Source of the DNA: Flavobacteriales bacterium UBA5081
GTDB lineage: Bacteria > Bacteroidota > Bacteroidia > Flavobacteriales_E > Vicingaceae
Reading direction: 5' to 3'
Length of the DNA stretch: 8,194 nucleotides
NCBI GenBank assembly: GCA_002415785.1
Contig: DIAJ01000028.1
Location: 1-8,194, forward strand
Positions within the stretch are counted from its first letter, which is position 1. Each line of letters starts with the position of its first letter. The notes beneath the pieces are model-generated. The model was given only the letters and a program-made list of their open reading frames with translations, searched no databases and was not told the origin of the DNA. The translations under genes and the position numbers were made by a program. Shown piece after piece: positions 1 to 7,308 of this stretch.

Positions 1-23
1 CTATAATGGATATTATGTCTGCG
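1..23 (+). repeat. dif-like site, copy A (cut by window edge)
   Basis: Positions 3-18 read ATAATGGATATTATGT, with inverted ATAA and TTAT ends 6 bp apart. This is 15 of 16 bases identical to the centre of the E. coli dif site as I remember it (ATAATGTATATTATGT). The rest of the XerD-side arm (TTATGTCTGCG, 13-23) keeps only the first six bases of TTATGTTAAAT, and the XerC-side arm is cut off by the window edge. A related sequence in the same orientation occurs at 173-196 (CTATAAT, a short spacer, then TTATGTCTCCG). Whether a Xer or other tyrosine recombinase uses it is inference. Confidence 0.45.
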
Positions 24-45
24 TTTCATTTAAGCTTTTGTAAGC

Positions 46-106
46 TTTGCTTTCAGCAAAACCAACAAATGCTAAAACTCAACTTGCTTGGCTCTTATCA
101 GCCAAG
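46..106. repeat. two small hairpins in non-coding DNA
   Basis: Two stem-loops lie between site copies A and B. The first is TTTGCT/AGCAAA at 46-51 and 55-60 with a 3-base loop. The second is CTTGGCT/AGCCAAG at 87-93 and 100-106 with a 6-base loop. No convincing gene is seen between 24 and 161. The stretch may be part of a structured recombination site or a non-coding repeat; the sequence does not decide. Confidence 0.5.
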
Positions 107-161
107 TAAATTGCTCGCACAAATCCACGCTTCTTTTAAGAATAAAATGAAGAACATTCGT

Positions 162-196
162 TTACTTTTGTCCTATAATTAGTCGTTATGTCTCCG
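162..196 (+). repeat. dif-like site, copy B; left inverted-repeat end
   Basis: The segment 166-179 (TTTTGTCCTATAAT) is an exact 14-bp inverted match to 8033-8046. Similarity continues on both sides with small gaps: TTAC before it, and AGT-CGTTATG after it against the complement of 8020-8053. The part 173-196 is also a gapped direct repeat of 1-23. The ATAA and TTAT half-sites are 7 bp apart here rather than 6. It marks one boundary of the nuclease and efflux region. Confidence 0.6.
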
Positions 197-236
197 CCCG
201 TTTGGCTAACGGGTCTTCGCCTACGGTAAATAACCG
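197..236. repeat. tandem hairpins beside site copy B
   Basis: Two stem-loops directly follow copy B: CCCGTT/AACGGG at 197-202 and 208-213 (loop TGGCT), and CGGT/ACCG at 224-227 and 233-236 (loop AAATA). They lie 51-90 bp beyond the stop codon of the minus-strand nuclease gene. No clean T-run follows on either strand, so a terminator role is not favoured. A GGCTAACG motif inside the first hairpin recurs at 574-581 on the other side of the nuclease gene. Confidence 0.5.
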
Positions 237-286
237 CTCAAATTGATTTAATTTTCTTTTTGCCGCCCCTATAGGTTTTTCTTGCT

Positions 287-541
287 CTACCCGGTGAAAT
301 AAGATTTGAGCCTATTCTTTAGAAACATTTTACCATAATGTGTTTTCAGATACTTTTCTCTTTTCAATGCATCTGCCTGTCTTAAACAAGCTTCGTAGTA
401 AATTAATTTGAAAGGTCGTCTATTCATAGTTGATTCTACCTGACCTTTTTGGTGTTGCTCAAATCTTAAATCCAAATCCTTTGTATAGCCTGTATAAAGC
501 TTACCATCCTTTTCGCTTTGAAGTACATAAGTGTAAAACAT
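287..541 (-). CDS. small GIY-YIG nuclease-domain protein
   Basis: A stand-alone GIY-YIG domain of 84 residues, of the short UvrC-N-terminal/YhbQ-like type common in Bacteroidota. From the ATG start the seen motifs are TYV at 4-6 and YTG at 16-18 (the GIY and YIG positions), the catalytic-type arginine R26 followed by H30, and the metal-binding-type glutamate E62 in LKREKYLK. The length equals that of complete small family members, so it is not a fragment. A TTG two codons upstream (545-547) is in frame, but the ATG gives the usual N-terminus MFYTYVLQS. The family is predicted to cut or nick DNA; the biological role of these small members is unknown. It is a lone gene about 620 bp from the efflux operon. 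No intron or inserted host gene is visible, so homing activity is not supported. Confidence 0.88.
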   Translation of the reverse strand: MFYTYVLQSEKDGKLYTGYTKDLDLRFEQHQKGQVESTMNRRPFKLIYYEACLRQADALKREKYLKTHYGKMFLKNRLKSYFTG

Positions 542-910
542 AATCAAATGTAAGGATTGGATTTATTTCACGGGGCTAACGCTAAGCAAATAAGTTTTCA
601 TCTTTGCCATGGCTAAAGCCTCCCAATAAAGATTTCAAACACATTTGCTTTTTCCTACGCTTTTTTTCAATTTATATAGAATTTGCGTTTGAACTATGAA
701 AATCGATAAAACGAGATTGTTTTAATTTTTAAATCGGTCATATCCTTGTTTACGAAGGTATCGCTTCGGGAAATTCCGAATAAATAATAGTCTTAAATTG
801 AACCTATTATTTATTTTTCTTTTTTCCTTTGATGAAAAAAGAAACAAAAAAATCAAGAAAAAACAAAGCTTCCACGCGCTCTTTGTGGCTTGCGCTGCTA
901 TCGCATCGCT

Positions 911-964
911 ATTCCGCTTGGGCGGAATAAAAACAAATCCAAGGACGATTGCTATTTGTTTTAT
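911..964. repeat. hairpin plus adjoining inverted repeat
   Basis: A perfect 7-bp stem ATTCCGC/GCGGAAT (911-917 and 922-928) has the loop TTGG. It joins an imperfect inverted repeat, ATAAAAACAAAT at 927-938 against ATTTGTTTTAT at 954-964. Neither strand has a T-run straight after the GC stem, so it does not look like a standard intrinsic terminator. Confidence 0.5.
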
Positions 965-1023
965 CCACAAATTCACGCCACCGCCGTCCCGCTGTTTTTT
1001 CGTGCCGACGCTCTTTTGCATTT

Positions 1024-1038
1024 CGTTATTTAACATAA
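1024..1038 (-). repeat. 15-bp repeat with XerD-arm match (left copy)
   Basis: CGTTATTTAACATAA is identical to 8010-8024 and in the same orientation. On the minus strand 1028-1038 reads TTATGTTAAAT, an 11 of 11 match to the XerD-binding arm of E. coli dif as I recall it. No ATAA-type XerC arm is seen at the correct 6-bp distance; the neighbouring bases read CTACATA. The two copies enclose the whole efflux operon. Confidence 0.5.
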
Positions 1039-1095
1039 TATGTAGAAATCATTAAATTATTTCTATTTTGACTTTATGGGTTTTAAATTCATACA

Positions 1096-1145
1096 AGTAA
1101 AAAAGATAAGAGCTAAGTCCAACAATTCCAACTACGTTGAACTTA
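1096..1145 (-). terminator. possible weak terminator after the RND gene
   Basis: Just past the RND stop codon there is a dyad TAAGTCCAAC/GTTGAACTTA (1114-1123 and 1136-1145, 9 of 10 paired, 12-base loop). On the minus strand it is followed after about ten bases by TCTTTTTTAC. The stem is AT-rich and the T-run is displaced, so this is a weak candidate. Confidence 0.3.
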
Positions 1146-1162
1146 ACTCAAATATCAAATTT

Positions 1163-4100
1163 TTAATCTTCCTTTATTACCAAAGCATACACACATGGAA
1201 TAACAATTAAATTTAGAACTGTTGCCGAAAGCAAGCCACCTAAAATTACAATTGCCATAGGGCTTTGAATTTCATTTCCTGCCTCCCCTCCTTTTAAAGC
1301 TAACGGAATTAATGCCAATCCTGTGGTAAATGCCGTCATTAATATTGGGTTTAAACGATCAATTGCTCCTAACCTCAATAATTCAACACCTCTTAATCCT
1401 TGAGTTCGCAAATCTTCATATCGAGAAACCAATAAAATACCGTTACGAGTAGCAATTCCAAACAAACTAATAAAACCAATTGTAGCAGCAATGCTGATAA
1501 TGCCCGAAGTAAAATAAACGATTAAGATTCCTCCGATAAGTGCCAAAGGTAAATTGATGAGAACAATAAAGGCAAGTTTCACATTTTTAAATTCATAATA
1601 AAGCAATAGGAAGATAATCAATATGGCTAAAAATGCGGTTATCAATAATAATTGCGATGCTTTAGCTTCGCTTTCAAATTGCCCTCCATATTCAACTCGA
1701 TAGCCTTCCGGCATTGTTGTCGTTGAACCAACAATATCTTGAATTTCATTTACTACGCTTCTCAAATCTCTGCCTTGAACATTTGCTGCTACTACAATTT
1801 TTCGTTGTACATCTTCTCGACTAATTGTATTTGGCGTACTTATGGAAGCTATGCTTGCCAATTGATTCAACGGTATTTGACCACCGTTTGGTAAACTAAT
1901 TAATGCAGATTCAATTTTTTGCATTTTATCTCTTGAATCTTTTTGGAAACGAACCACTAAATCAAAATACTTTTGACCCTCATAAATTTCGCCTGCTTTT
2001 TCTCCTGCAAAAGCAACATCAATTTGCTCCATTAAATTACCAACCGTCATTCCATGAGAAGCTAACAATTGTCTATTTGGAATTATTCTCAATTGTGGTA
2101 CTTCTACTTGTTGATCCACAGCTACATCTGCAATTCCTTCAATAGATTTTATATTATCTTCTATATTTTTTCCAATCTCAAAAAGCTTTTGCAAGTCAGA
2201 ACCAAAAACCTTGATGGCAATATTGGCACGAGTACCTGATAGCATGTGGTCTATTCGATGTGCAATTGGCTGACCAAGGGTTATGTTAACTCCAGGAACT
2301 ACACTTAACTTTTCTCGAACCTCTTCAAAGTATTCTTCTTTGCTTTTATCTTCTAAAGTAAAAGGGACGTCAATTTCTGCTGCATTAACTCCTTGAGCAT
2401 GTTCATCTAATTCCGCTCTTCCTGTTCTTCGAGTAACAACATTTACTTCAGGCATTTCTAACAACAACTCTTCTACTAATTTACCTGTTTTATTGCTTTC
2501 TTCTAAAGACATTCCGGGAATACCAACTACACTAATCACCAATGACCCTTCATTAAATTCGGGTAAAAAACTCCTACCCAATTGACTAAAAAACAACAAA
2601 CTAATAATGAATACTCCGATAGTTGAACCAATAATTAGTTTTGGAAACTTTAAGGATTTTATCAAAGTGACAGAATACTTTTTTTGCAACCATCGTTCAA
2701 CTTTTGTTCCTTCGGCTTGCTTTTCCAATACCTTATCACTTTTTAGTAAATAGGAACACAAAACAGGCGTAACAGTAACTGCTACAACTAATGAAGTTAG
2801 CACTGAGGTTATGAATGCAATTCCTAAAGGTTGTAATAGCCTCCCTTCCATTCCGCTAAGAAAAAAGAGAGGTATAAAGGAAACTATAATAATTAAGGTT
2901 GCTATTATGATAGAACTTCTGATTTCAATAGAAGCATCTTTTACAACCGTTAAAATGGGCAATCTATCTTCTTTAGGCTTTCGTATATTTTCTCTTAATC
3001 GTTTGAATACGTTTTCTACATCTATTATTGCATCATCAACTAAAGCACCAATTGCAATCGCCATACCTCCTAAACTCATGGTATTAATAGTATAGCCCAA
3101 CAGTTTTAAAACTATTATTGTAACCAACAAAGAAATGGGTATTGCCAATAAGGAGATTACTGTGGTTCGCCAATTCATTAAAAAGATAAACAACACAATT
3201 ACAACGAAGAACGCACCTTCTAACAAGGTTTGATTCAAGTTATCAATCGAAGATTCAATAAAATTCGCTTGTCTAAAAATTTGATTTTTAATCTTAACAG
3301 TTGGTGGCAGTGTTTTCTTTAAATCTGCTATTGCACCATCTAACTGCTCAGTTAATTCAAGGGTGTTTACATCAGGTTGTTTTGAAATTGTAAGTATAAC
3401 AGCAGGAGATGAATTTAAAGAACCGTCTCCAATTTTGTCAGCTGCTCCTACTTGAACAGTTGCCACATCTTTGATTTTGATGCTTTGACCGTTTACCTGT
3501 TTTAAAACAGCTTCTTCTAAATTATCAATAGAATAAGCTCTACCACTCCCCTTTATTATATATTGCTTGCCATGCTGATTAAGTATGCCGCCGGGAGCAT
3601 TTACATTCGACTCTTCTACTTTTTGTAGTAAATCTCCAAGACTAATATCATAATACTTTAATTTCTCAGGATTTGCCAAAACTTGGTACTGCTTATAATC
3701 GCCACCTATTACAATCACATTTGCAATTCCTCCAATTGATTTTATTCGTGGTCGAATAGTCCAATCAGATAAAGTTCTTAATTCCATTGGCGATAAGCTA
3801 TCCGAAGTAACACCCAAAAGCATAACTTCACCCATTATGGAAGAAATGGGAGCCATTGTAGGAGAACCAACTCCTGTGGGTAAATTCTCCCTTACCATTG
3901 GAATACGTTCACTTACGATTTGTCGTGCTCTGTAAATGTCAGTTCCCCATTCAAATTCAATCCATACGATGGATATTCCTGCCGCTGATGAAGACCTAAT
4001 TCGTCTTACATTGGGCGAACCATTCATTGCAGTTTCAAGTTGATAAGTAACCAACCTTTCAACTTCTTCTGATTCCATTCCATGAGCTTCAGTTAAAATA

Positions 4101-4243
4101 GTAACCGTAGGTGCTGTGAGGTCGGGAAAAACATCAACATTCATGTTTTTCGCTATGTAAATCCCCGATAAACTCAGCACCAATGCACCGAACAAAACCA
4201 TTAAACGGTTTTTAAGTGATATTGATAATATTTTATTTAACAT
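1163..4243 (-). CDS. czcA: CzcA/CusA-family heavy-metal efflux RND pump
   Basis: Inner-membrane proton-driven RND transporter of the heavy-metal efflux (HME) group, 1026 residues, the full usual length. The layout is canonical: a first membrane segment near 14-31, a porter domain with FRQANFIESSI at 323-333, membrane segments 2-7 between about 341 and 553, a second porter half starting LPEFNEGSL (560-568) with RTGRAELDEHAQG (606-618) and HMLSGTRANIAIKVFG (666-681), and the last five membrane segments between about 865 and 1022. Segment 4 carries VDDAIIDVEN (402-411) with D403, D404, D408 and E410, acidic residues suited to the proton relay. It lacks the DFG motif of Zn/Co/Cd CzcA, and at the places of the three CusA copper-binding methionines I align Ser571, Glu623 and His666 from memory. 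The exact metal is therefore open. The ATG lies 12 bp after the adaptor stop; it is the last gene of the operon. Confidence 0.95.
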   Translation of the reverse strand: MLNKILSISLKNRLMVLFGALVLSLSGIYIAKNMNVDVFPDLTAPTVTILTEAHGMESEEVERLVTYQLETAMNGSPNVRRIRSSSAAGISIVWIEFEWGTDIYRARQIVSERIPMVRENLPTGVGSPTMAPISSIMGEVMLLGVTSDSLSPMELRTLSDWTIRPRIKSIGGIANVIVIGGDYKQYQVLANPEKLKYYDISLGDLLQKVEESNVNAPGGILNQHGKQYIIKGSGRAYSIDNLEEAVLKQVNGQSIKIKDVATVQVGAADKIGDGSLNSSPAVILTISKQPDVNTLELTEQLDGAIADLKKTLPPTVKIKNQIFRQANFIESSIDNLNQTLLEGAFFVVIVLFIFLMNWRTTVISLLAIPISLLVTIIVLKLLGYTINTMSLGGMAIAIGALVDDAIIDVENVFKRLRENIRKPKEDRLPILTVVKDASIEIRSSIIIATLIIIVSFIPLFFLSGMEGRLLQPLGIAFITSVLTSLVVAVTVTPVLCSYLLKSDKVLEKQAEGTKVERWLQKKYSVTLIKSLKFPKLIIGSTIGVFIISLLFFSQLGRSFLPEFNEGSLVISVVGIPGMSLEESNKTGKLVEELLLEMPEVNVVTRRTGRAELDEHAQGVNAAEIDVPFTLEDKSKEEYFEEVREKLSVVPGVNITLGQPIAHRIDHMLSGTRANIAIKVFGSDLQKLFEIGKNIEDNIKSIEGIADVAVDQQVEVPQLRIIPNRQLLASHGMTVGNLMEQIDVAFAGEKAGEIYEGQKYFDLVVRFQKDSRDKMQKIESALISLPNGGQIPLNQLASIASISTPNTISREDVQRKIVVAANVQGRDLRSVVNEIQDIVGSTTTMPEGYRVEYGGQFESEAKASQLLLITAFLAILIIFLLLYYEFKNVKLAFIVLINLPLALIGGILIVYFTSGIISIAATIGFISLFGIATRNGILLVSRYEDLRTQGLRGVELLRLGAIDRLNPILMTAFTTGLALIPLALKGGEAGNEIQSPMAIVILGGLLSATVLNLIVIPCVYALVIKED

Positions 4244-4255
4244 CTTATTTCATTT

Positions 4256-5761
4256 TTAATGATCATGACCATGAGCAGGAGCTTGTCCTGACATTGAAGC
4301 CATTTTTACTTGATACGCTCCGGTTGTAACCACCACTTCGCCTAACTGTAAACCATTGATTATTTCTACATTGTTGCCATTTCTCTTGCCGATGATTACG
4401 TCTCTTCGTTCAAAACTCTCACCTGAGACTTGCACAATTACCGAGTACTTTCCATAGTCTTCTAAAAGTGCTGCTTCAGCAATGCTTAAAACTTCATCTG
4501 ATTGACCGTAAGTAATTTGAACATTAGTAAAACTTCCTTCGGGCATTTGAACCAATTCATTTACTTTGGCGAATACCGAGATTAATGGTCTTTTGCTATC
4601 TACTTCCTTTCCGACCGATAGTATTTCACCATTATTGGCTTTTAAACTTGACCATTCTCCTGCTTTGGGCTGATACCAAACATCTTTGATTAACTCCTTA
4701 TTTAACGCAAAATTGGAACTGACCTGAATCTTTAATACGCTTGATTGATGTTTGGCCATAGCTAAAATTGAAGCACCTTGTTCAACAAAATCTCCATTTC
4801 CTACACTAATAGATTTAATAAATCCGTCAAAAGGAGCAATTAGCTTTTTACCTTCATCAGAATAACCTGCACTTAGGGTTTGAAGGTTAGATTTTGCAAC
4901 AATAAATCTTTCTTGAACTTCTTCAAATTCAGATTTGGGAACTATTTTAGATTCATACAATTGCTTTTTTCTATCATATTCTGATTTCGCTTGTTCGAAT
5001 ACTGCTTTTGCTTTTTGTATTTCAGCGCTCAAGTTATTCGTATTCAAATCAGAACTATTCACTGTAGCAATTAGTTGCCCTTTTGATACTTCACTTCCCT
5101 CTGTTAAGTTGGTTGATAAAAAATCTACAATTCCATTAGTTGTTGCAACTATTGTTTTATGGTCTGAAGGTGCAACTTCCCATATGCCTGAGGTATTAAT
5201 AACTTCATAAACCTCATTCTTAACTACCGGAGCGGTTTGAAAATCAATTTTCCAAGCTTGTTCTTTTAAAAAAGTGATAGCACCAAGTTCTTGTTCTTGA
5301 TTTTCTAAAGCTTCAATTGCTCGTTCTAAATCTTCATAAACCATTACATTGCGAATGACAATAGTATCAGAAATTGTTGGTGTTTTTAATTCAAATTTCA
5401 ACTCATGAATTCCGGCTTGCTGCGGAATTAAAGTGGGTTTAAAAATTCCAACTGATGCAGGACTATCCACTGTTTGTCGAATGCCCTTTTTATCTCCAAT
5501 TAAACTGACTGTTAAGCTACCTTCAGTTACAGCTTTGTGTTTTTCAAGGTAAGTGAAATGAGCTGCAAACCTACTTTCTTGCCCTACTATTAGGGCAGGG
5601 AATTCAACAAACAATTCCATTTTATCTGACCAAACTGTATGTACTATAGAGGGTGTTTCAGCTTCTAAATGATTTCCTTCTTCATCATGTTCATGCCCTT
5701 GTTGATTAACTGACTGACAGGCTGTAAAAGCCAAAGTCATTAATATTATTATATATTTCAT
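4256..5761 (-). CDS. czcB: CzcB/CusB-type RND periplasmic adaptor lipoprotein
   Basis: Membrane-fusion adaptor, 501 residues, linking the RND pump to the outer-membrane channel. The signal peptide ends in a lipobox LAFTAC with Cys15, so it should be lipid-anchored. Residues about 40-140 form an extra N-terminal beta-rich domain (HTVWSDKMELFVEFP...) of the kind seen in CzcB-like adaptors. Then come the barrel-sandwich half VATTNGIVDFLSTNLTEGSEV (205-225), a coiled-coil hairpin about 240-297, the second lipoyl half KLIAPFDGFIKSISVGNGDFV (306-326), a beta-barrel, and a membrane-proximal domain to about 485. Metal-binding-type tails flank the fold: HEHDEEGNH at 23-31 and HGHDH at 497-501. It starts 11 bp after the small His-rich lipoprotein and ends 12 bp before the pump gene. 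Its partners are almost certainly the neighbouring genes. Confidence 0.93.
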   Translation of the reverse strand: MKYIIILMTLAFTACQSVNQQGHEHDEEGNHLEAETPSIVHTVWSDKMELFVEFPALIVGQESRFAAHFTYLEKHKAVTEGSLTVSLIGDKKGIRQTVDSPASVGIFKPTLIPQQAGIHELKFELKTPTISDTIVIRNVMVYEDLERAIEALENQEQELGAITFLKEQAWKIDFQTAPVVKNEVYEVINTSGIWEVAPSDHKTIVATTNGIVDFLSTNLTEGSEVSKGQLIATVNSSDLNTNNLSAEIQKAKAVFEQAKSEYDRKKQLYESKIVPKSEFEEVQERFIVAKSNLQTLSAGYSDEGKKLIAPFDGFIKSISVGNGDFVEQGASILAMAKHQSSVLKIQVSSNFALNKELIKDVWYQPKAGEWSSLKANNGEILSVGKEVDSKRPLISVFAKVNELVQMPEGSFTNVQITYGQSDEVLSIAEAALLEDYGKYSVIVQVSGESFERRDVIIGKRNGNNVEIINGLQLGEVVVTTGAYQVKMASMSGQAPAHGHDH

Positions 5762-5772
5762 TTTATCAGATT

Positions 5773-6027
5773 TTAATGGTTGTGGTTATGTTCATTGTCA
5801 TGACTATGTCCATGATCATCGAACTTGGATTTTACTCGAGTACTAACAGAATCTTCTTCTATGATAAACTCTTCTTGTTCTACCTCTTGATGTTTTACAT
5901 CATCGCTATGCGGATGTGCATGTTCTTCATTCTTATGCTCATGACCATGGTCTTTTTCCGCATTGTTAGATGAACAAGCAACTGTAAATAAGATAATAAG
6001 TATTAAACTGATTTTTGATAATTTCAT
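5773..6027 (-). CDS. small His-rich lipoprotein, candidate metal collector
   Basis: An 84-residue predicted lipoprotein with a hydrophobic signal and lipobox LFTVAC (Cys18). The mature part has two histidine clusters, at 27-46 (HGHEH...HAHPH...H) and 72-84 (HGHSHDNEHNHNH), separated by an acidic linker EVEQEEFIIEEDS (48-60). In total 13 of 84 residues are His, and there is no Met or Trp after the start. It lies between the outer-membrane factor and the adaptor, the position cusF holds in E. coli cusCFBA, with gaps of 17 and 11 bp. It has none of the methionines or tryptophan by which CusF binds Cu(I). I recognise no named family. Binding and handing over of a divalent metal is inferred from composition and position. 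Opposite-strand open frames over this gene are artefacts of its repetitive His codons. Confidence 0.85.
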   Translation of the reverse strand: MKLSKISLILIILFTVACSSNNAEKDHGHEHKNEEHAHPHSDDVKHQEVEQEEFIIEEDSVSTRVKSKFDDHGHSHDNEHNHNH

Positions 6028-6044
6028 AATTGTATTTTTAAATG

Positions 6045-7229
6045 TTATAATTTATATTTTAGAATGTCAGCCTTTTGCTGATGAAGTTGTCTTTCCATTT
6101 CTACCATTGCATTCATTGCATCTTGGTAAAATTTTAATTCGATGTAGTATTCCATAAAGGATATTTCACCCAATTCATAAGACTTCAATAACAAAGCATC
6201 ACTATTTAATCCACTTAAGGTTTCTTGATATTCTTTAAATTTTGATAGTAGTATTTCATATTCATTGTACTGTTTTTCAAAATCTGAATAAAAGCGTAAC
6301 ACTTGACTATTCGTATTTAATTGCTGAAAGTTATAGCTTGCTTTTGCTGCTTTAACTTTATTTCGATTACTCCATAAGGGAATTGAAATACCTCCGTAAA
6401 CTCCTGAATAATTAGAATTTGCAACGCCCTGATAATTAAATCCTGCGGTTAGATTAGGTAAACCTTTTTGTTTATTAAGTTTTACATTTGCAAGTGCTAT
6501 TTCTTCCTCCATTTGCAACTGAAGAATTTCAGGGTCTAATTCTTTCTTTTTTTGCCAAACTGAGTCAACCGAAGCAATAAAAAGAGAGTTAGAATAGCCT
6601 GTTTGGTTAAAATTTAAAGCAATATTTCCATTTAAGTTTTTGAGCAATAGCAATAAATTCTTTTGCTCAACCTCAATTTGCGACACTTTAAATTGCTCTT
6701 GCATCCAAGCTACTTTTGCTTTGTTGTAATCTAATATTCCAACTTCTTCTTTTTCATAAAGCTCTTTTAGTTGATTAAAAACTTGCTTTGCTTGCTGAAC
6801 TCTTTTTTGTTCAAGGGCTTGTTTTTTATTCAAATAAATAAGTTCCAAGCAACGCTTTTCGGCTGTTAATAAAATAGCTTGCCGCTTCGATTTATATTCT
6901 AATTCAAGTTGAGTTTGCTGCCTTTTTATTAAACTTTTTCTTGAACTATAAACCGTTGGAAATTCAAAGGTTTGAGAAATCTGAAATTCAGAATAATCTC
7001 CTGTATTGTGGTCTCCCCATGGCAAATAAAAAGCACCTAATTGAGGGTCAGGTAAATTGTTAAGTGATTTTAATTCAAGCTTTTTACTTTCAATTAGAGA
7101 TAAAAAAGCCTGTAATTCTTTGTTGTTTTTTTCAACTTCTTGCAATACCTTTTCAATCTCGCTGTTTTGGGCAAAAAGACCAAACGAAATAAGGTATCCA
7201 CAAAAAGCAAATACTATTTTTTTGTACAT
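6045..7229 (-). CDS. TolC-family outer-membrane efflux protein (CzcC/CusC-like)
   Basis: Outer-membrane channel subunit of the tripartite pump, 394 residues from the chosen ATG. The signal peptide MYKKIVFAFCGYLISFGLFAQ is of normal Sec type with likely cleavage near 20-21; there is no lipobox, unlike CusC. The two repeats of the OEP fold are visible: NLPDPQLGAFY (58-68) and a long helical part to about 200, then LPNLTAGFNYQG (257-268), IPLWSNRNKVKAAKA (283-297) and YELGEISFMEYYIEL (351-365). An in-frame TTG eight codons upstream would add IHPKSQI before the signal peptide, so the ATG at 7227-7229 is preferred. It is 79 bp downstream of the His-rich gene and 17 bp upstream of the small lipoprotein gene. 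At about 400 residues it is in the shorter range seen for Bacteroidota metal-efflux OEPs. Confidence 0.93.
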   Translation of the reverse strand: MYKKIVFAFCGYLISFGLFAQNSEIEKVLQEVEKNNKELQAFLSLIESKKLELKSLNNLPDPQLGAFYLPWGDHNTGDYSEFQISQTFEFPTVYSSRKSLIKRQQTQLELEYKSKRQAILLTAEKRCLELIYLNKKQALEQKRVQQAKQVFNQLKELYEKEEVGILDYNKAKVAWMQEQFKVSQIEVEQKNLLLLLKNLNGNIALNFNQTGYSNSLFIASVDSVWQKKKELDPEILQLQMEEEIALANVKLNKQKGLPNLTAGFNYQGVANSNYSGVYGGISIPLWSNRNKVKAAKASYNFQQLNTNSQVLRFYSDFEKQYNEYEILLSKFKEYQETLSGLNSDALLLKSYELGEISFMEYYIELKFYQDAMNAMVEMERQLHQQKADILKYKL

Positions 7230-7308
7230 GATTTGTGATTTAGGATGAATCAATGATTATCCAACGAAATAATATCATTGGGCTTTAGTGAGTATTCACC
7301 AAATATGG
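7230..7308 (-). other. 79-bp gap inside the efflux operon
   Basis: This is the only sizeable gap in the operon. It has weak dyads (GGAT...ATCC at 7247-7266) but no T-run terminator and no good TAnnTTTG promoter on the minus strand. Read-through from the first gene is the simplest reading. Confidence 0.35.

Larger units (their letters stand above)
542..1162. other. gene-free stretch between nuclease and efflux operon
   Basis: No convincing gene is seen in about 620 bp. Open frames of about 85 and 104 codons on opposite strands near 722-1055 are low-complexity (Lys, Phe, Asn-rich), overlap each other, and match no family I recognise. The stretch holds a nested dyad at 600-633 (ATCTTT/AAAGAT around GCCATGGC), a hairpin at 911-928, an imperfect inverted repeat at 927-938 and 954-964, and a copy of a dif-arm-like 15-mer at 1024-1038. 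Around 820-870 it has poly-A-rich text (TTTGATGAAAAAAGAAAC) of the kind I associate with Bacteroidota intergenic repeats; that is recall, not a search. Confidence 0.6.

Noticed and set aside
287..541. GIY-YIG gene as a homing endonuclease
   Set aside because: It lacks extra DNA-binding domains and no intron, intein or split host gene is visible; the length is that of the small stand-alone family.
545..552. TACATTTG on the minus strand as a promoter for the nuclease gene
   Set aside because: It fits TAnnTTTG but ends three bases from the ATG and has no TTG at a suitable upstream distance; probably chance in AT-rich DNA.
911..928. GC-rich hairpin considered as an intrinsic terminator
   Set aside because: No T-run follows directly on either strand and no gene ends next to it.
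722..1055. Opposing open frames of about 104 codons (minus) and 85 codons (plus)
   Set aside because: They overlap on opposite strands, are dominated by low-complexity Lys/Phe/Asn text, lack domain motifs, and arise from a poly-A-rich intergenic stretch.
5776..6157. Plus-strand open frames opposite the His-rich lipoprotein and the end of the TolC gene
   Set aside because: They are the antisense of His codons (Met/Val-rich text) and of a clear efflux gene; nothing supports expression.
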